7,345 nucleotides of DNA from Eubacterium sp. (GTDB lineage Bacteria; Bacillota; Clostridia; Oscillospirales; Acutalibacteraceae). Below, in pieces: positions 1-4,400 of the stretch. Numbering within the stretch: the first letter of the stretch is position 1; each line of letters begins with the position of its first letter. The translations under genes and the position numbers were made by a program. The notes below the pieces were generated by a model. That model was not told the DNA's origin and ran no database searches. It was given only the letters and a program-made list of their open reading frames with translations. The stretch lies in NCBI GenBank assembly GCA_029050995.1, contig JAIDLO010000225.1:1-7345 (forward strand), given 5' to 3'.

Positions 1-2
1 CA

Positions 3-1250
3 TACGGCGTTATCGCAAATATGCTTTATAAAAAGAAAATCAAGGGAAAAACCGCTCCTGCTGAAAATGTTAAAAAGCTTATTGATTTTGCTGATTTCCT
101 TAAAGAGGGCGAGGCATATATCAAGGAGCAGGGCGTTCCCGAAACAGCAACAGATTCTCTTGCAACTGCTGCAATTATGATGACAGGCGGTACAACCGGT
201 AATCCAAAGGGTGTTATGCTTACATCAGAGGCAATCAACAATCTTTCTTATCAGCTTGTTGATGTTGTTGAGCAGGTTATGGAAATGAAGGTTGATCAGG
301 ATAATGACGGTATGCTTTGTGCACTTCCTGTTTTCCACGGCTTCGGCTTTGCACTTTGCATGAATGTTTCCATGTGTGTTGGTATGGCGCAGGCATTGTT
401 CCCAACCTTTGATGCAAAAATGTGTTCTGATGCAATTAAAAAATATCATCTTAATTATATCTTCGGTGTGCCGGATTTCTTTGAAAAGGTTTACAAGGCA
501 GGCTATCTTAAAGGCATTGATATGAGCACAATGAAGCTTATCGGCTCGGGCGGAGATGTTGTTCCTTATTCTCTTACAGAGAAAATGGATAGACTCCTTA
601 AAGAAAACGGCGCAAAGGTTCATTTTGTTTCGGGCTATGGCTTAACAGAATGTGTTACTGTTTGCACATTTACCGATCCGCGCAGAGAAGCTCCGCAGGG
701 CTGTATCGGTGTTCCTTGCTACAATATTGAAGCTATGACCGTTAAACCGGGTACAACTGAAAAATGCGAGGGCGAGGACGGCGAGCTTTGCATTTATTCT
801 CCAACACTTATGGAGGGCTATTGGAATGATCCTGAAGAAACTGCAAAGGTTCTTGTTGAGCATGAGGACGGCAGAGTTTGGCTTCATACAGGCGATATGT
901 GCTTCATTGATGAACGCGGAGATATTTATTATCGTCAGCGTCTTAAAAGAGTTTATAAGATCAGCGGTTACCTTGTTTATCCGTCCTTTATTGAAGAAAC
1001 CTATCGTGCAATGGCAGAAATTTATGATTGCTGCGTAATCGGCGTAGGCGAAGAGGGCAAAACAACACTCAAGCTTTTCGTTGTTAAGAACAAGAAATTC
1101 CAGAGTGATGATGAAGCTGAGCTTATAGAAAAAATCAAGCAGTTCGGCGAACAAAATCTTTCAAAATGGTCTGTTCCGAAAGAGGTTGTGTTCATTGATG
1201 CGCTCCCGAGAACAAAGGTTGGCAAGGTTGACTTTAAAGTTCTTAAATAA
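3..1250 (+). CDS. Acyl-CoA synthetase / AMP-dependent ligase family protein, C-terminal part (5' end outside window)
   Basis: This is a class I adenylate-forming enzyme (ANL superfamily). The family activates a carboxylate with ATP to an acyl-adenylate and usually transfers it to CoA or a carrier-protein thiol in the cytosol. Counting residues from the ATG at position 21, I see the phosphate-binding loop TGGTTGNPKGV (55-65), the A5 motif GYGLTE (205-210), the A7 motif LHTGD (288-292), the A8 hinge region YYRQRLKRVYKISGY, and the A10 motif PRTKVGKVDF, whose Lys402 is the expected catalytic lysine. All core motifs are intact. The reading frame is open upstream to the window edge (YGVIAN before the Met). 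Family members have well over 100 residues before the phosphate loop, whereas only 54 would precede it here, so the ATG at 21 is probably internal and the gene is cut by the window. The substrate cannot be read from the sequence; a medium/long-chain acyl-CoA ligase or a carrier-protein ligase are both possible. A terminator follows the stop codon directly. Confidence 0.93.
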   Translation, partial: YGVIANMLYKKKIKGKTAPAENVKKLIDFADFLKEGEAYIKEQGVPETATDSLATAAIMMTGGTTGNPKGVMLTSEAINNLSYQLVDVVEQVMEMKVDQDNDGMLCALPVFHGFGFALCMNVSMCVGMAQALFPTFDAKMCSDAIKKYHLNYIFGVPDFFEKVYKAGYLKGIDMSTMKLIGSGGDVVPYSLTEKMDRLLKENGAKVHFVSGYGLTECVTVCTFTDPRREAPQGCIGVPCYNIEAMTVKPGTTEKCEGEDGELCIYSPTLMEGYWNDPEETAKVLVEHEDGRVWLHTGDMCFIDERGDIYYRQRLKRVYKISGYLVYPSFIEETYRAMAEIYDCCVIGVGEEGKTTLKLFVVKNKKFQSDDEAELIEKIKQFGEQNLSKWSVPKEVVFIDALPRTKVGKVDFKVLK

Positions 1251-1264
1251 TTCAACATATTTTT

Positions 1265-1294
1265 ACAGGGCAGATTTATCTGCCCTGTTTTTTT
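1265..1294 (+). terminator. Intrinsic terminator of the acyl-CoA synthetase gene
   Basis: A perfect 10-bp stem (ACAGGGCAGA, 1265-1274, with its complement at 1279-1288) encloses the 4-nt loop TTTA and runs into seven T residues (1288-1294). It starts 15 bases after the TAA of the upstream gene. There is no matching A-tract on the 5' side, so it should act mainly on the + strand. It separates the ligase gene from the protease gene transcriptionally. Confidence 0.93.
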
Positions 1295-1318
1295 ACAACA
1301 AATGTTATTATATGTGAA

Positions 1319-1347
1319 TTGAAATTTCTTTTATATAGTGATAAAAT
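1319..1347 (+). promoter_or_regulatory. Predicted sigma-A-type extended -10 promoter for the protease gene
   Basis: TTGAAA (1319-1324) lies 17 bp upstream of TAAAAT (1342-1347), and TG at 1339-1340 forms an extended -10 element (TGA-TAAAAT). Each hexamer matches the housekeeping consensus at five of six positions. Transcription would begin around 1353-1356, leaving a leader of about 20 nt before the ATG, too short for a riboswitch. Its place after a terminator and just ahead of a long gene supports it. No repeat that could be an operator is evident beside it. Confidence 0.7.
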
Positions 1348-1364
1348 GATTTTAGCAAAATTCT

Positions 1365-1373
1365 AAAGGTGAT
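1365..1373 (+). promoter_or_regulatory. Ribosome binding site of the protease gene
   Basis: AAAGGTGAT pairs with the 3' end of 16S rRNA through AGGTGAT. Two in-frame ATGs follow, at 1376 and 1382. From the GG at 1368-1369 the spacing is 6 nt to the first and 12 nt to the second, which favours 1376. From the end of the pairing at 1373 the second is 8 nt away, so either could be used. The choice changes the protein only by two residues at the start of the signal peptide. Confidence 0.75.
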
Positions 1374-1375
1374 GA

Positions 1376-1459
1376 ATGATTATGAAAAAGATAATTTCAT
1401 TGATGCTTGCAATTGCTATGCTTTTTACGATTAATGCAGAGCTTATAAGCGTATTTGCA
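1376..1459 (+). other. Signal peptide coding segment of the protease
   Basis: Residues 1-28 hold a basic N-region (Lys4, Lys5), a hydrophobic stretch (6-19), and a V-F-A site with Val26 at -3 and Ala28 at -1, followed by the acidic, Asn-rich start of the propeptide. No lipobox cysteine is present, so Sec export with type I signal peptidase cleavage is expected. The hydrophobic run is interrupted at N20-A21-E22, so the exact cleavage site is uncertain: cleavage near Ala21 is also conceivable. Confidence 0.82.
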
Positions 1460-4400
1460 GCAGAATCTGTTTCAAATAATTTTGAAGATAACAATATTGA
1501 AATTAATGAAGATACGGAAGCTTTTGACGATTTTACAGAAAAGGTTTTAGATTTAATAGATAAATATCCGGCTGAAAATGCTTATTCAAAAATCGTTGTT
1601 GATGTTCGGGTAAACACCATTCAGAAGGATGCGGAAGAGCCTGTATCTCTTTCGGAATATGATATTGATTATTCAAATGTAGATATTCCTGTTCCTGTTC
1701 TTCCTGCTGTTGCTGTGCTTGAACAAATGGGCGCAGATGCTGAAATCAATGAGAAAACAGGAGAAGTTGTTGCTGATTTCGGAGATAATACGGAGCATTA
1801 TTCCTTTGCTGATGATATTGCTCCTGCTGGTGAAGTTATAGATTCAAAAATAGATAATGGTGTTCAGGAAATTATTACTACTGAGGGAATCGTTGAAAAG
1901 CCTGTTGGCTTTATAACTGAAGAACAAGCTGGGGATATGCTGAATCTTGAAACCGAATACAGCAATGGTAAATTTATTGTATCAAATCCATATCAGGCTA
2001 AGCGACTTTGTGTAACAATGAAAAAAGGGGAGTTACTTTCCAATACATATTCTGCCGTTAAAGCGATTGACGACGGAGCAGGTTTCTATGTTCTTCAGTA
2101 TGATACAGAAGAGGCAGCAAAATCTGCATATACAGCACTTTCAAAGAACAGCAAGGTTTCTTCAGTAACCTGTGATGAAATTGTATCTTTATCAGCAATT
2201 TCAAGCAGAGAAGGTGCAGAATTAATCCAGAGTGACAGATATAAAAAGTATTTAACTGATAATTCTAAAAATACACCTATTACTGTTGCAGTTGTTGATT
2301 CAGGTGTTGATTCAACACATCCGTTTTTGAAAGACAGAATGCTTGCAGGAAAAAACTTTTCTAACAGCGGCAATAAAGATGTGAATGGACACGGAACACA
2401 TGTTGCAGGCATTATCGCTGATAACACACCGTCAAATGTAAAAATTCTTCCCGTAAAAGTAATGGAAGACGATGGAAGAGGGTATACTTTAGCAATTGCT
2501 ATGGGTATCAGATACGCTGTTCGACAGGGCGCAGATGTTATAAATATGAGCCTTGGCGGAATATGCTATGATGAATGTGAAATGGAAATTGCGGTAAAAG
2601 AAGCAATTAAAAGCGGAGTAACAGTTTGCGTTGCATCCGGTAATGAAACCTATTATACAGATAATTTCTGCCCGGCAAAAATTACCGATTGCGTTACTGT
2701 TGCTGCAGCTGAGAATGATGGCAGTGCAATCGCATACTTTTCAAATTTTGGCTCAGCAGTTGATGTTACAGCACCGGGTGTTGATATACTCAGCTGCGCG
2801 CCCGGCGGCGGTTATGTCCGAATGGGCGGAACAAGTATGGCATGTCCGTTTGCCGCTGCTTCGGCTGCGATGATTCTTACAGATAATCCGTCATTAGAAC
2901 CGAAACAGGTAGAAAACAAGCTGAAATCTTTTTGCACAGATATGCTTACAAAAGGAAATGATATCCATTCGGGCGCAGGGCTTCTGAATTTTGGCTTGCT
3001 TCTGGGGGATAATGGCATAATTCCAAGTGGTCTTAGACTAAAAAAAGAAAACTACAATGTTGAATTCTGCTCAAACAATCTACCTTTCAGGTGTGATACA
3101 AGTGTTTATTTAGATAAAAATATCTGCACAGACAGAACATTCACAATAGCAAACAGTAACCCTGAGGTTGCTGAATATGACGGTAGATTCGTTACACCAA
3201 AGAAGAGCGGTAAAACGGAAATAACTATTTCGCTTCCAAACAAAAGTTCAGTCAAGCTGACAATTAATCTTACAAAAACTGATATATGGACAGACTATGC
3301 TGCTAAGAGCTATGCAGGCGGAAACGGTACTGCAAAATCGCCTTATCTTATATCCAATGCTGCTCAGCTTGCAAAATTTGCTTATGATATCAGAACAGAT
3401 TTTGATGCAAGTGAAAAATGCTATAAGCTTACAAAAGATATTGATTTAGCAGGGAAAAAATGGATAAGTGCAACTTTTATTGATCCGGATACACTTGGTC
3501 AAGTTATAGTAAGCTGGGATAATGACCATTTCAGAGGTACATTTGACGGAAACAACCATATTATAAGAAATATGGATGTTTTAGATACAAGTGCTCTTTT
3601 CAGTTGGGACAGACCTGAATTTATCAAAAATATTTGGTATCCGGATAATAGTGGGTTTTTCGAAACTATTGAGGGCGGAACAGTAAAAAATCTTGGTCTT
3701 GTTGATGCAAATTGTCCGTCTAATACCGGCGGTATATTGGCATCAACCATTATGCAGGATAGCAGAATCAGTAATTGCTTTACAACCGGATTTAGTGCAT
3801 CAAGTGGCTTTGTTGGCAGTATTCAAAATTATGATATCGTTATTGAGAATTGCTTTTCATCAGCAACTGTACTTAAACATGGTTTTGCCAATCACATATA
3901 TTCTTCTAAATATGACGATGAAGTTACACTTTATAATTGCTTTTTCTCAGGTACTGTTTTAGGCAGCGATGATAGTATGAATAGCTCCGGTTTTTCTAAT
4001 TTAATTGAAAGCAATGCAGGTTGCAATCATACAAAAATTTATAATTGCTTTTCGGCAAGTAACGGATCAATAAAAACGAATTTTGCAAATATAAATGCGT
4101 ATTCTAAAATCTTAGGCTGCCATTATTACGGAAAAGAGAATAACATAGTTAATACAAAGCAAACTGTAACAGACATTAAGCAACAACAGCTTGAATTTTT
4201 CAAAACCCAATCTTCCTATACAAATTCAGCAAATTGGAACAATGCTTCATCATGGGATTTTGATAACACATGGGCAATTGATTCAAAAACGAATAATGGT
4301 TTCCCATATTTGAAGAATATGCCGTTTGAATGCAAAGAAGTTTTCATCAATACAAACACTTGGCTTGATCGTGCTGCAAAAAGCTATGACGGCGGAAACG

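Noticed and set aside
225..1154. Antisense open frames of 132 and 170 codons across the ligase gene
   Set aside because: They lie opposite conserved adenylation motifs, have no ribosome binding site or family signature, and their compositions look like antisense shadows of the coding strand.
1251..1375. Riboswitch or leader regulatory RNA before the protease
   Set aside because: The predicted transcript start leaves only about 20 nt before the ATG, and the one strong hairpin in the region is the upstream gene's terminator.
1372..1434. Short reading frame of 20 codons starting at the ATG at 1372 and overlapping the protease start
   Set aside because: It sits only 2 nt after the GG of the Shine-Dalgarno, is out of frame with the protease, and encodes nothing recognisable. 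The longer frame from 1376 has a clear signal peptide.
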